Assembly (NCBI RefSeq): GCF_900115585.1
Contig: NZ_FOWZ01000001.1
Location: 124,001 to 188,000, forward strand
Length of the DNA: 64,000 nt
From: Qipengyuania nanhaisediminis
GTDB lineage: Bacteria; Pseudomonadota; Alphaproteobacteria; Sphingomonadales; Sphingomonadaceae
Direction: 5' to 3'
The position numbers were made by a program, and so were the translations under genes. A model generated the notes under the pieces. The model was not told the DNA's origin. It saw nothing but the letters and a program-made list of their open reading frames with translations, and made no database searches. Positions within the stretch are counted from its first letter, which is position 1. Every line of letters starts with the position of its first letter. Positions 53,255-62,666 of this stretch are shown piece by piece.

Positions 53255-54250
53255 TTAGCCTCCGGTAACGCTCATATGGCGGGAGGTCGCAGGCGTATCG
53301 GCCGCGATATCGAAGTCGTGCCGCCGGGGCTTGCCCGCCAGCAGCGCATCCATCGCCGCATCGAGCGCGCCCTCGCCGCCTTCACGCATGATATCGCGCA
53401 GCTCGACCTTCTGGTCGTGGCCGAGACAGCCATAGACCGTGCCCGTGGCCGCGATCCTTATGCGGTTGCAGGAAGAGCAGAAATTCTCGCTCAGCGGCGT
53501 GATGAAGCCGATCCGGCGCCCGGTCCCGGCCACCTCGAAATACCGCGACGGCCCACCGGTCTGATATGTAGTCGGCATCAGGGTCAGCTCGCGTTCGAGA
53601 GCCGCGCGCGCGTGCGTAAGGGGCAAGTAATTGTCGGCCCGCTCCCCCTCCACTTCGCCTAGCGGCATGGTCTCGATCAGTGACAAGTCGCAGCCACGCT
53701 CGCCGCACCAGCGCGCCATCGACACGAACTCGGTATCGTTGACGCCGCGCATCGCGACCATGTTGATCTTGACCGCGATGCCTGCCGCACGCGCTGCATC
53801 GATCCCCTCGATCACGCGCGCCACATCCCCGCCCCGCGTGATCGTGGCAAAGCGCGACGGGGCAAGCGTATCGAGGCTCACATTGATCCGCCTGATCCCG
53901 GCATCGAAAAGCTGCTCGGCCATCTGCGACAGGAGCACGCCGTTGGTGGTCAGGGTGAGCTCTTCGAGGCCATCTGCGCGAAGGGCGCCCAGTTCTCTCG
54001 CAAGATCGAGGAACCCACGCCTCACCAGCGGTTCTCCACCCGTCAGCCGGATGCGCTTCACGCCGCGAGCGACGAGATGGCGCGCAAGTCCGGCAAGCTC
54101 TTCCAGCGTCAAAAGGTCGCGCCGGGGCAGGAACTGCATGTCCTCTGCCATGCAATAGGTGCAGCGCAGATTGCACCGGTCGGTGACCGACATCCTTACG
54201 TAGTCGATCCGCCGGCCGAAGCCGTCGATCAGGGGCGCTGCATCATGCAT
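53255..54250 (-). CDS. moaA: GTP 3',8-cyclase MoaA
   Basis: Radical SAM enzyme of molybdenum cofactor synthesis, making the pyranopterin precursor with MoaC. 331 residues: CNLRCTYC (26-33) for the SAM cluster, a second cluster cysteine set FCSSCNRIR with the later GCLGHD (Cys), and the terminal Gly-Gly (MSVTGG) needed for catalysis. 23 nt downstream of moeA. moaC and moaB/mog are not in the window. Confidence 0.96.
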   Translation of the reverse strand: MHDAAPLIDGFGRRIDYVRMSVTDRCNLRCTYCMAEDMQFLPRRDLLTLEELAGLARHLVARGVKRIRLTGGEPLVRRGFLDLARELGALRADGLEELTLTTNGVLLSQMAEQLFDAGIRRINVSLDTLAPSRFATITRGGDVARVIEGIDAARAAGIAVKINMVAMRGVNDTEFVSMARWCGERGCDLSLIETMPLGEVEGERADNYLPLTHARAALERELTLMPTTYQTGGPSRYFEVAGTGRRIGFITPLSENFCSSCNRIRIAATGTVYGCLGHDQKVELRDIMREGGEGALDAAMDALLAGKPRRHDFDIAADTPATSRHMSVTGG

Positions 54251-54273
54251 GGCAGGAGAGTAGCTACGCCCGG

Positions 54274-55455
54274 TCAGAAGTCGAGCGCCTGAATGGACTG
54301 CCCTGCCGAAAGACCGCCGGATCCTCCGGTTTGACGCAGGAGCAGATCGGCCTTTGCCAGCAAGGCCTGCGCCCCCGATTGCTGGTTGGCGAAAGGCAGT
54401 GCCTTCCCCTTGCTGAACGCGCCGCGCCCGAAATGTTCGCGAGGACCGGGAGCGGGCATGTCCTCCGCCAGTGCGAGCTCTCGCCAGTCCAGCACCTCGT
54501 CATAACTCCCGCCCGCAAGCGCAGTGACAAGCGGAGCGAGGAAGAGCCGCGCAGTGACGAGCGCAGACGTCGGGTTGCCCGGCAGGCCGAGAACGAAGCG
54601 CTCTCCATCACGCTTGGCGCACCAGACAGGCTTGCCCGGCCGCATGGCGATCCTGGAAAAGAGAGTGCGAAACTTCCCTCCTTCTATCGAACGACTGGCA
54701 AAATCGCGCTCTCCCACCGATGCGCCGCCGATCGTTACCAGGACATCGCACCGGTCAAGCAATTGGGCGGCCAGTTCCTCGATGCGCTCGGGATCGTCCG
54801 GTGCGACTTCGCTGCCGACGATCGTCGCACCATACTGACGGGCCATCTCGGCAAGGGCCGGCGTGATGCTGTCGGGCAAGGCGCCGGGACGGTCGCTAGC
54901 TGTGCCGGGCGCGACAAGTTCATCTCCGGTGGCAAGAAATGCCACCCGCGGTGCCCGCCAAGCCCAGATCTCTGCGCAATCGGCGGCGGCGGCAGCGACC
55001 AGTTGCCGTGGCCCCAACCGTGCCCCCGCCTCCAGCAAGGTCTCGCCTTCGCGAAAGTCCGAACCTTGGGCGCGGATGTGCCGCGCCTCGCCAAATTCGC
55101 CGACGATCTCGAGAGCATCGCCCCGAGTCTCGACGATCTCCTGCACCAGCACGCGATCGGCCCCTTCGGGAACCGGGGCGCCGGTGAAAATGCGGACCGC
55201 TTCGCCCTTCGACATAGCCCGCGGCGCCTGCGAACCGGCATAGGATTTGCCCACGATGCGCAAAGGTCCGGTAAGGTCGGCATTGCGCACGGCATACCCA
55301 TCCATCGCGGAGACATCGAAACGCGGTGCGTCTATGCGGGCCTCGACGGAGCGCGAAAGACGCAGCCCGGCAGCCTCCCCGATCGCGACCAGCACCTCTT
55401 CCAGGGGCCCTGCCGCTTCGCGCAGGATCGCGCTGGCTTCGTCGAACGATATCAA
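54274..55455 (-). CDS. moeA: Molybdopterin molybdenumtransferase MoeA
   Basis: Inserts molybdate into adenylated molybdopterin. 393 residues with the MoeA four-domain plan: FDVSAMDGYAVR (46-57), FTGAPVPEGADRVLVQE, LATGDELVAPG and the MoCF-like core VLVTIGGASVGERDF, then GLPGNPTSA. Upstream partner of moaA. Confidence 0.95.
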   Translation of the reverse strand: MISFDEASAILREAAGPLEEVLVAIGEAAGLRLSRSVEARIDAPRFDVSAMDGYAVRNADLTGPLRIVGKSYAGSQAPRAMSKGEAVRIFTGAPVPEGADRVLVQEIVETRGDALEIVGEFGEARHIRAQGSDFREGETLLEAGARLGPRQLVAAAAADCAEIWAWRAPRVAFLATGDELVAPGTASDRPGALPDSITPALAEMARQYGATIVGSEVAPDDPERIEELAAQLLDRCDVLVTIGGASVGERDFASRSIEGGKFRTLFSRIAMRPGKPVWCAKRDGERFVLGLPGNPTSALVTARLFLAPLVTALAGGSYDEVLDWRELALAEDMPAPGPREHFGRGAFSKGKALPFANQQSGAQALLAKADLLLRQTGGSGGLSAGQSIQALDF

Positions 55456-55651
55456 GATGTCGGCCCGACCGCGGCAGGGAAAGCATTTTTCAGCTGGCGA
55501 TCGGTCATTCGCTTTCTCTTCATCCCGCTTCGTTAACGCCCCACCCCTAGCGAAGGGAGACAGCCATGCAACCGCGCGAGACCATCCTTGAGGGCACGGC
55601 AGTCATGGGGCACATACACCCACTATGGACCAAGGGGGAAAATCGGACGCA

Positions 55652-56971
55652 ATGCAGACGGGACTTGAACAGGCGTGCGCACGCCTCGGCCTTGGAACGC
55701 CCGACGAAGCGAAACGCCTGACCGGCGGCGCCACGATGGAGAGCTGGCGCTTCAACGCGGGCGGCAAGGACTACGTCTTGCGCCGCGCGCCGAGCATGGC
55801 GTTCATGACCGAGCGCCCGTTCGGCCACGCCACCGAAGCGGCGATCATCGAGGCCGCTCGAAAGAAGGGAGTAACCGCGCCCCGCATTGCCGGTGTCCTG
55901 GAGGAAAGCGACGGCCTTGGCTCCGGCTTTATCATGGAAGCATTACCCGGCACGCCCGATCCACGCGCAATCCAGTCGATGGACGCACCGCGGCAAATAC
56001 TCGTCGAGGCTGCCGGAGATCTCGCCCGCATCCATTCGCTCGGGGCTGGCGACCTTCCGGACGATGTCCCCGTCATGGAATATGCCGAAGCGGTGGCGAA
56101 CCTGCGCCAGCAATTCGAGGATGCAGGCGGCGACAGGCCGATCATTGCCCTGGGCCTGCGCTGGCTGATGGATAATCTGCCCGGTCCGGTCGAGCCGGTT
56201 CTCAATCATGGCGATTTCCGGCTCGGAAACCTGCTTGCCGAGGACAGCCACCTGACCGGTGTGCTCGACTGGGAGCTGGCGCATTTCGGGGACTGGCACG
56301 AAGACCTCGCCTTCGGCTGCATGGCCGTGTGGCGTTTCGGTGGTTACCAGCATCCGGCTCTCGGCCTCGGCTCGCTGGAAGATTACTTCTCGGCATATGA
56401 GGGGGCTGGCGGCAGGACCGTCGATCCGGCCCGCTTCCGCTTCTGGACTGTCTATCGCACCGTCTGGTGGGCGCTGGGCTGCCTCAAGATGGCGAGTTAC
56501 TGGCGCAGCGGTGAAGACCGCATGCTGGAACGCGTGGTAATTTCGCGCCGGACCAGCGAGCAGGAACTGGACCTCCTGCTGTTGCTGGAAGAGGATGCAC
56601 CGGAGGACGAACGCGGCCAGTCGATCGCTGCGCCCGAAGCGCCCAAGGCGCAGGGAGAAGCGACCAGCGGTGAAATCGCAACGGCGATCTCGGAATGGCT
56701 TGCGACGATCAAGGACCGCATGGAAGGACACGACCGCTTCCAGCTCGCGGTCGCCCGTAACGCTTTGGGCATGATTGCCCGGGACGATGCGCTCATGCCG
56801 GTCGAAGGGGATGCCGAGCTTGCCGAGGCACTGCTGCAAGGCGAAATCGATCTCGCGTCCCCCGGCCTGCTCGCCGAATTGCGCGAGATGGCCTTCGCAA
56901 AGCTTTCGGCGGATGTGCCAAAATACCCCTCGCTCGCGGTGGCGCGGCGCCAATGGATCGGAGACGATTGA
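55652..56971 (+). CDS. ACAD10/11-like phosphotransferase family protein
   Basis: A kinase-fold protein of about 439 residues. The aminoglycoside-phosphotransferase core has LTGGATMESWRF, the Brenner motif NHGDFRLGN (about 183-191) and VLDWELAHFGD (DFG equivalent). A C-terminal extension of about 120 helical residues (DUF6285-like) is unusual. The start is uncertain: ATG 55652 is used, ATG 55625 adds nine residues. Its TGA overlaps the next ATG (TGATG). In eukaryotes this domain is fused to an acyl-CoA dehydrogenase and phosphorylates 4-hydroxyacyl-CoA. Confidence 0.88.
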   Translation: MQTGLEQACARLGLGTPDEAKRLTGGATMESWRFNAGGKDYVLRRAPSMAFMTERPFGHATEAAIIEAARKKGVTAPRIAGVLEESDGLGSGFIMEALPGTPDPRAIQSMDAPRQILVEAAGDLARIHSLGAGDLPDDVPVMEYAEAVANLRQQFEDAGGDRPIIALGLRWLMDNLPGPVEPVLNHGDFRLGNLLAEDSHLTGVLDWELAHFGDWHEDLAFGCMAVWRFGGYQHPALGLGSLEDYFSAYEGAGGRTVDPARFRFWTVYRTVWWALGCLKMASYWRSGEDRMLERVVISRRTSEQELDLLLLLEEDAPEDERGQSIAAPEAPKAQGEATSGEIATAISEWLATIKDRMEGHDRFQLAVARNALGMIARDDALMPVEGDAELAEALLQGEIDLASPGLLAELREMAFAKLSADVPKYPSLAVARRQWIGDD

Positions 56972-58251
56972 TGGATTTCACGATTCCGCACGACCTTGAG
57001 GACTACTACGCCGAACTCGTCTCCTTCATCGAGGCGGAGATCGAGCCGCTGGTCGCGAAGGACGACAACATCCGCTTCTTCGACCACCGCCGCGAAAATG
57101 CGCGCACCGACTGGGACCGGGGCGGCCTGCCGAACCACGAGTGGGAAGACCTGCTGCGCCAGGCGCGCAAAGTGGCGGACGAGGCCGGCCACTGGCGCTT
57201 CTCCGCGCCGAAGAAATATGGCGGCAAGGACGGGTCGAACCTATGGATGGCGGTGATCCGCGACCGTTTCGCGCAGCGTGGGCTCGGCTTGCACAACGAC
57301 CTGCAGAACGAACACAGCATCGTCGGGAATTTCCCCTTCGTCGCCATGTTCGAGACCTTCGGGACAGAGGCACAGAAAGAAGAATTCATTCTCGGCGGTT
57401 TCGAAGGCACGCGGCGCGTCGCCTTCGGCCTGACGGAGCCCGACCACGGTTCGGATGCCACCCACATGGAAACCCGCGCGGTGCGCGAAACGCGCGACGG
57501 TGTCGACGGCTGGCGGATCAACGGCGAGAAGATGTGGATCACCGGCATGCATGTCGCCACACACTGCGCGCTTTTCGCCCGCACGGACGGTGAAGACGGC
57601 GCGGCGCGCGGGATCACCTGTTTCCTCGTCCCCAATCCGACCGAGGGGCTGGAGATCGAAGAGTGGATGTGGACCTTCAACATGCCCACCGACCACCCGC
57701 GCTTAAGCTTCACCGATGTCTGGGTGCCCGATAGCGCGATCCTTGGCAAAGAAGGCCGCGGCCTCGCGCTGGCGCAGAGCTTCGTCCACCAGAACCGAAT
57801 CCGTCAGGCCGCATCCTCGCTTGGCGCGGCGCAATTCTGCGTTGAGGAGAGCGTGAAATACGCGCGGGAGCGCAAACCCTTCGGCGAAGAACTGGCGCGC
57901 AACCAGGCAATCCAGTTCCCCTTGGTAGAACTGGCAACGCAATGCGAAATGCTGCGCCTGCTGATCTACAAGACCGCCTGGGAAATGGACAACATGCCGC
58001 ACGAGGAGATCGAGCGGACGATCTCCGACAAGGTGTCCATGTGCAATTACTGGGCGAACCGCCTGGTCTGCGAAGCTGCCGACCGCGCGATGCAGGTGCA
58101 TGGCGGCATCGGCTATTCACGCCACAAGCCGTTCGAGCACATCTATCGCCACCACCGCCGCTACCGCATCACCGAAGGCGCGGAGGAAATCCAGATGCGC
58201 AAGGTTGGCGCCTATCTGTTCGGCTATCTGGGGCCAAGACGGCAGGGCTAG
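56971..58251 (+). CDS. Acyl-CoA dehydrogenase family protein
   Basis: A 426-residue FAD enzyme. Visible: AFGLTEPDHGSDATHMETRA (FAD/substrate loop), WITGMH, FSFTDVWVP-like LSFTDVWVP, and the terminal MQVHGGIGYSRHKPFEHIYRHHRRYRITEGAEEIQ. The long N-terminus and the pairing with a phosphotransferase fit the ACAD10/11-type enzymes of 4-hydroxyacid breakdown. Followed by a hairpin at 58283-58300. Confidence 0.93.
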   Translation: MDFTIPHDLEDYYAELVSFIEAEIEPLVAKDDNIRFFDHRRENARTDWDRGGLPNHEWEDLLRQARKVADEAGHWRFSAPKKYGGKDGSNLWMAVIRDRFAQRGLGLHNDLQNEHSIVGNFPFVAMFETFGTEAQKEEFILGGFEGTRRVAFGLTEPDHGSDATHMETRAVRETRDGVDGWRINGEKMWITGMHVATHCALFARTDGEDGAARGITCFLVPNPTEGLEIEEWMWTFNMPTDHPRLSFTDVWVPDSAILGKEGRGLALAQSFVHQNRIRQAASSLGAAQFCVEESVKYARERKPFGEELARNQAIQFPLVELATQCEMLRLLIYKTAWEMDNMPHEEIERTISDKVSMCNYWANRLVCEAADRAMQVHGGIGYSRHKPFEHIYRHHRRYRITEGAEEIQMRKVGAYLFGYLGPRRQG

Positions 58252-58601
58252 AACGCCGGACGCTACCCGCAACGAAAAAGGGGGCGACCCGAAGGTCGCC
58301 GCCAGGGGGATTTGCTAATCGACGAGGCCCTGCGGTCATTCCACTGCGCCAAGGAATCGGCTTTAAAGGTGACGCTACGGAAGCCGGACCTCTGCATGAA
58401 GCGCACTTGCAGACCAGTGCAGAAATTGATGGCCAGAATGATATGCAGCGCGGGCGAAGCTGGAGCGAGAGCACCGTGCACAACATTGGGCGTCCCTGGC
58501 GGCGTTCCATCAATGCCGCCAGCCAAGCCATAGATGGGGGCTATGCCAAGCATCACGCCTCGCTCTGGCGTGCTGTTTCCCAAGAGCGCAGGTTATCTCC
58601 C
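58252..58601. other. Intergenic region with one hairpin, no gene found
   Basis: 350 bases between the acyl-CoA dehydrogenase and dadA. A 7-bp hairpin GGCGACC-CGAA-GGTCGCC (58283-58300) is probably the transcription end. Short open frames on both strands here have no family pattern. Confidence 0.6.
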
Positions 58602-59822
58602 ATGGGTTCGACGGGGACTGCCATTGTCATCGGCGCCGGGGTGATCGGCGTTACCAGCGCCTATGCCCTCGCACGGAAGGGATGGACGGTGGAACTGGTC
58701 GACGCCGCACCTGATGTGGCGGCCGGGGCTTCCCGGGGTAACGGCCGTCAGCTGAGTTATTCGCATACGGGCGCGCTCGCCTCGCCGAGCCTTATCGCGA
58801 AACTGCCCCAGCTCGCCCTTGGATACGACCCCGCCTTCCGGCTCTCCCTCAGGCCCGACCTTGCATACGCCCGGTGGCTGACATCCTTCATCTGGCAGTG
58901 CCGCCGTGGTGCCTACGTGCGCAACACGCTGGAATGCAGCCGGCTGGCAAGCGAATCCCGCCGCGCCATGGACAGGCTCCTGGACGATCACGCCCTTTCC
59001 TTCGGTTTGCGCGATGCCGGCAAGCTGGTCCTGCTGCCCGATACGAAATCGATCGAGGATGCGCGCGCCACATTGCGCCTGACTGCGCAGTTCGGCCAGC
59101 CGCAGGACATCGTTTCACGCTCGGTTGCGATAGAGATCGAACCAGCGCTTGAAGGCTTCGCCGCGCAATTCGCCGGCGCCGTCTATGCGCCGCAGGACCA
59201 GACGGCAGACTGCGCCCTGTTCTGCAAGCGCCTGCTCGAGACCATCACGGCCGAATACGGAGCCATTTTCCGGGGTGGCATGAGGGCAGTCAGCATTGAG
59301 GACGGGAAAGCGGAAAGCGTTGTCCGTTACGCCAATGGCGACGCTCGCTCCGCATCCATGGTCGTCGTGGCAGGCGGGCACGAGGTGAACTGGTTGCTTG
59401 CCCCGCTCGGGCACAGGCAAGCGATCGCCCCTATGAAAGGCTATTCCTTTACCGCGCCTGTCGGACGCAAGGCACCAGAAGTCTCAATAACCGACAGTGC
59501 GAACAGGCTGGTTTTCACGCGGCTCGAAGACCGGATCCTCGTCGCCGGGCGCGCCGAGCTTGGAGAGAGTTGGGCCGCAGTCGACGCCGACCACCTTCAG
59601 GCGATGAAAAGGCAGGCACAGGCGGTCATGCCCAATGTCGCCGACTATTCTGCAAGCGACGAAGGGTGGGCGGGCATTCGTCCGATGACCCCGAATTCGC
59701 TGCCGGTTACACGCAAACTTTCTCCTTCGCTGGCAATCAACGTGGGTCACGGCATGCTGGGATGGACGCTGGCGATGGGTTCTTCCAACCGGCTCGCCCA
59801 GATCGTAGGTTCGCCCGGCTAA
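58602..59822 (+). CDS. dadA: FAD-dependent D-amino acid dehydrogenase-like oxidoreductase
   Basis: A 406-residue DAO-family protein with the FAD loop GAGVIG (11-16), the RGNGRQLSYSHTGALASP block typical of DadA, a QTADCALFCKRLL segment, and the C-terminal GWAGIRPMTPNSLPV. Oxidises D-amino acids to keto acids, feeding electrons to the quinone pool. Faces the N-acyl-D-amino-acid deacylase gene with stops sharing CTAA. The substrate range cannot be told. Confidence 0.88.
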   Translation: MGSTGTAIVIGAGVIGVTSAYALARKGWTVELVDAAPDVAAGASRGNGRQLSYSHTGALASPSLIAKLPQLALGYDPAFRLSLRPDLAYARWLTSFIWQCRRGAYVRNTLECSRLASESRRAMDRLLDDHALSFGLRDAGKLVLLPDTKSIEDARATLRLTAQFGQPQDIVSRSVAIEIEPALEGFAAQFAGAVYAPQDQTADCALFCKRLLETITAEYGAIFRGGMRAVSIEDGKAESVVRYANGDARSASMVVVAGGHEVNWLLAPLGHRQAIAPMKGYSFTAPVGRKAPEVSITDSANRLVFTRLEDRILVAGRAELGESWAAVDADHLQAMKRQAQAVMPNVADYSASDEGWAGIRPMTPNSLPVTRKLSPSLAINVGHGMLGWTLAMGSSNRLAQIVGSPG

Positions 59823-61429
59823 CTGTCGCCGTTGCCCTGTGCGCAAGCGGTACGTTTCAGCAAGGGGCGGCCTGGCAGGCTTCCGGTGTACGCGCCTTCG
59901 GCAATCACCTGCTCACCATTGACGAAGAGGTGCCGCACGCCAACCGATAGTTCCCGCGGCGCCTGATAGGTCGCTTGCGGGGCGAAAGTAGCAGGATCGA
60001 AGATAACGACGTCGGCGGCCATCCCGGGCGCGAGGCGACCGCGATCCTGCAGGCCGATCAGCTTCGCCGTCTGCCCGCTGCTGCGCTCGATGAACCGCGC
60101 CAGATCCATGCCCGGCTCGCCCAGGACGAGGTCGCGATAGGCCTTCGGGAAGCTGCCATATTTGCGCGGATGCCCACTCGATCCATCGGAACCAGTCACT
60201 ACCCAGTCGCGCACCGCGAATGCGGCGATGTCGGCCGTGCTCATATTGAAAGATGCAACGCGGGCATCGCCCTGCATCAGGATTGCAATAGCCGCGTCCA
60301 CCGGCTCGACCTTTGCAGCCTCTGCATACTCTTGCAGCGTCTGGCCAGTATCGATTTCTGCCTCCCCCAGCCGACCGGTAATCAGGAGCTTGCTTGCCCC
60401 GCCCCGTCTCGCAATACCATCGACCATCGCAGCGCGGATGGCTGCGCGGCTTGCGGGCTCTTTGAATCGCTCCCGCAAAGCATCCAGTCCGCCTTCAAGG
60501 GCCGATCGCGGGACAAGCGCTGCGCTGATCCGGGTGCCGGACGCTTCCCACGGATATTGATCCGCGGTCACACGCTGTCCCGAAGCACGGGCGTCCTCGA
60601 TCGCCTCGATCATCTTCGCGCTGTGCCCCCAGACTGCAGGTCCCAGAGCCTTGATATGCGCAATGTGCACGGGGATATCCGCTCGGCGCCCTATCTCCAG
60701 CGTCTCCGCCAGAGCGCCGGTGACGGTCACATTGTACGTGCTCTCGTCGCGCATATGCGTGTCGTAAAAGCCGCCCAGGCCGCTTGCCACTCTAGCCAAG
60801 GCAACGACTTCGTCGGTCTGGGAATAGGCCTGGGGCACATAATAGAGACCCGCGGAAAAACCCCATGCCCCTTCGCACATGGCACCGCGCAGGCGCGCCT
60901 TCATGACAGACATTTCATCCGCGTCGGGCGCGCGATCCTCCTTGCCCAGCACTTCCTCGCGGATGGGGCCGAAGCCCGCGAGGTAGGCCACATTAGTGCC
61001 GATGCCTTGCGCCTTCGCCAATTCTGCCTGCGCGGCAACGTCGGGGCTTCCGCCCCCGTCGTTCCCCACCACCACCGTCGTAATGCCCTGAAAAGCGAAA
61101 GGCAGGTTGGCGCGGCGGTCCGCTCCATCGGAGGACAGATCGCCGGCCGCATGAGTGTGGGGGTCGATGAACCCGGGGGCAACGACCAAGCCGGTCGCAT
61201 CGATTTCGCGCGCCGGGAGATATTTTGTTCGTGCGTCGGGGCCGAGGTAGGCGACGAGACCGTCGGAAATGACCAGGTCGTCTGCCGTCGCCGGGCTCCC
61301 GGTCCCGTCGTAAACCGTTCCGCCGGTTATGAGCAGGTCGACAGGAACACGCGGCGCATCGTCCGGCAGCGACTGGCACCCCACCAAGATCCCGGCAAGA
61401 GCCGGAAGGGCGGCGTTGCCAAGTTTCAT
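59819..61429 (-). CDS. N-acyl-D-amino-acid deacylase family amidohydrolase, lipoprotein
   Basis: A 536-residue amidohydrolase with lipobox ILVGC (Cys18). Metal motif PGFIDPHTHAAGD (about 88-100), internal HIAHIKALG, and VTGSDGSSGH near the end match D-aminoacylases. It would release free D-amino acids from N-acyl forms in the envelope. Overlaps the M14 gene by ATGA and converges on dadA. Confidence 0.9.
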   Translation of the reverse strand: MKLGNAALPALAGILVGCQSLPDDAPRVPVDLLITGGTVYDGTGSPATADDLVISDGLVAYLGPDARTKYLPAREIDATGLVVAPGFIDPHTHAAGDLSSDGADRRANLPFAFQGITTVVVGNDGGGSPDVAAQAELAKAQGIGTNVAYLAGFGPIREEVLGKEDRAPDADEMSVMKARLRGAMCEGAWGFSAGLYYVPQAYSQTDEVVALARVASGLGGFYDTHMRDESTYNVTVTGALAETLEIGRRADIPVHIAHIKALGPAVWGHSAKMIEAIEDARASGQRVTADQYPWEASGTRISAALVPRSALEGGLDALRERFKEPASRAAIRAAMVDGIARRGGASKLLITGRLGEAEIDTGQTLQEYAEAAKVEPVDAAIAILMQGDARVASFNMSTADIAAFAVRDWVVTGSDGSSGHPRKYGSFPKAYRDLVLGEPGMDLARFIERSSGQTAKLIGLQDRGRLAPGMAADVVIFDPATFAPQATYQAPRELSVGVRHLFVNGEQVIAEGAYTGSLPGRPLLKRTACAQGNGDS

Positions 61430-62643
61430 GGCCGCTCGGTGGCGAGCAGCTCTTCCATCATCGCTATGGCTGCTTCGCGCCCGATGCGACGGATGAGCGT
61501 CCGGTCGGTTTCGTCACCGAGTTCGAATGTCACCGCAGGCACACCGTAGGTATCGAAAGCGTGTGCTTTGGAAATCGGGCGACCGGCCTCGTGTCGAGCA
61601 TCGCGCGTCACTTCATATCCGCTCATCCGGTCCTGATAGCGGGCCAGCCAGTCGCGCGTGAATAGCGGCGGATCGGTCGGCAGCTCGTCGGGGATCGTAT
61701 AGAAGATGTCGCGGCCGGTGGAATGAAAGTCGAGGAGCAGGCGCAGGCGCTTGTCCGGATCATGGTCGATAGCAACCAGCACATCGCGCATCAGCTGCGT
61801 CTCGGGCTGGGTGAAAGGGCCCCAGTCGCGATTGAGGTCGACCCCGCCGGTGTTATGTCGCCAATGGCCTTTCACCACACCGTCAGGATTGAGGAGCGGG
61901 ACCGCCGACACGCGGAAACGCTCGCGGAAGCGGCGGGCCAATTCGGTGTCTTCGAGCAAGGTTTCCACGAAGGGGAACATTGCCAATGCACCGGTCACTT
62001 CCGGCGGATGCTGGCGACCGACCAGGACCACCTGCTCCCGTGCTGCCGGATTGCCGAGATACATGATCTCGATGGCGCGACCTTCTGCCGAATGTCCTAG
62101 CGTTTCGCGCTCGACCATTCCGGTTTCTTCGAGCCCGTCGAGCCATGCATCGTAAGTCGCAGGACCGATAATTTCCTGCGCAGAGACGAACAGCGGCCGT
62201 CCGTCGGTGCGGACGGAAAGGCGAGCCATCCTGGTCCCGTCGATCTCAGTCACTTCGACCATGGAAGGATCGAGATACGTCCACTCAACCCCGTCGTAAC
62301 TGACCTTGGGTTCGTAACGGTGGCCACAGGCGGTGTAATTGAGGTCGATACCTACCACGCGCGGCGCATTGCTGTGCACGCGAAACGAATACCACGCGCT
62401 GCAATTTATCGGCGGCGCGTCTTCGGGAGACAGGGTGATGGAAATGCGTCCATCATCTCCCACGCTGCACAAAGCAAGCGCGCCGGCATCGAATGCCGTG
62501 TCGATCGCAACCGAGCCGTCGCTGCAACGCGCATCGGCAACCGCAAGCGGCTCCACTGCACGATCAAGTGATGCCGTCCCCGGCGCGACACAGCCGCTAA
62601 GCCATATCGCGCCGGCAAGGCATGCGGAAATTCCGCGTTTCAT
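61426..62643 (-). CDS. M14 family zinc carboxypeptidase lipoprotein
   Basis: A 405-residue exported metallopeptidase, lipobox LSGC (Cys18). N-domain of about 150 residues, then the catalytic domain with zinc ligands His and Glu in GRQHPPEVTG, substrate Arg in GGVDLNRDWG, His in DFHSTG and Glu in FELGDET. HPPE instead of the commoner HPGE is accepted in the family. Sits between the TonB receptor and the deacylase, so it probably trims captured peptides. Confidence 0.9.
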   Translation of the reverse strand: MKRGISACLAGAIWLSGCVAPGTASLDRAVEPLAVADARCSDGSVAIDTAFDAGALALCSVGDDGRISITLSPEDAPPINCSAWYSFRVHSNAPRVVGIDLNYTACGHRYEPKVSYDGVEWTYLDPSMVEVTEIDGTRMARLSVRTDGRPLFVSAQEIIGPATYDAWLDGLEETGMVERETLGHSAEGRAIEIMYLGNPAAREQVVLVGRQHPPEVTGALAMFPFVETLLEDTELARRFRERFRVSAVPLLNPDGVVKGHWRHNTGGVDLNRDWGPFTQPETQLMRDVLVAIDHDPDKRLRLLLDFHSTGRDIFYTIPDELPTDPPLFTRDWLARYQDRMSGYEVTRDARHEAGRPISKAHAFDTYGVPAVTFELGDETDRTLIRRIGREAAIAMMEELLATERP

Positions 62644-62666
62644 CGCTGTCTCCCGGCTGACGGGCC

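Noticed and set aside
58263-58583. Small open frames on both strands in the gap before dadA
   Set aside because: No start signal, no family pattern; composition looks non-coding.
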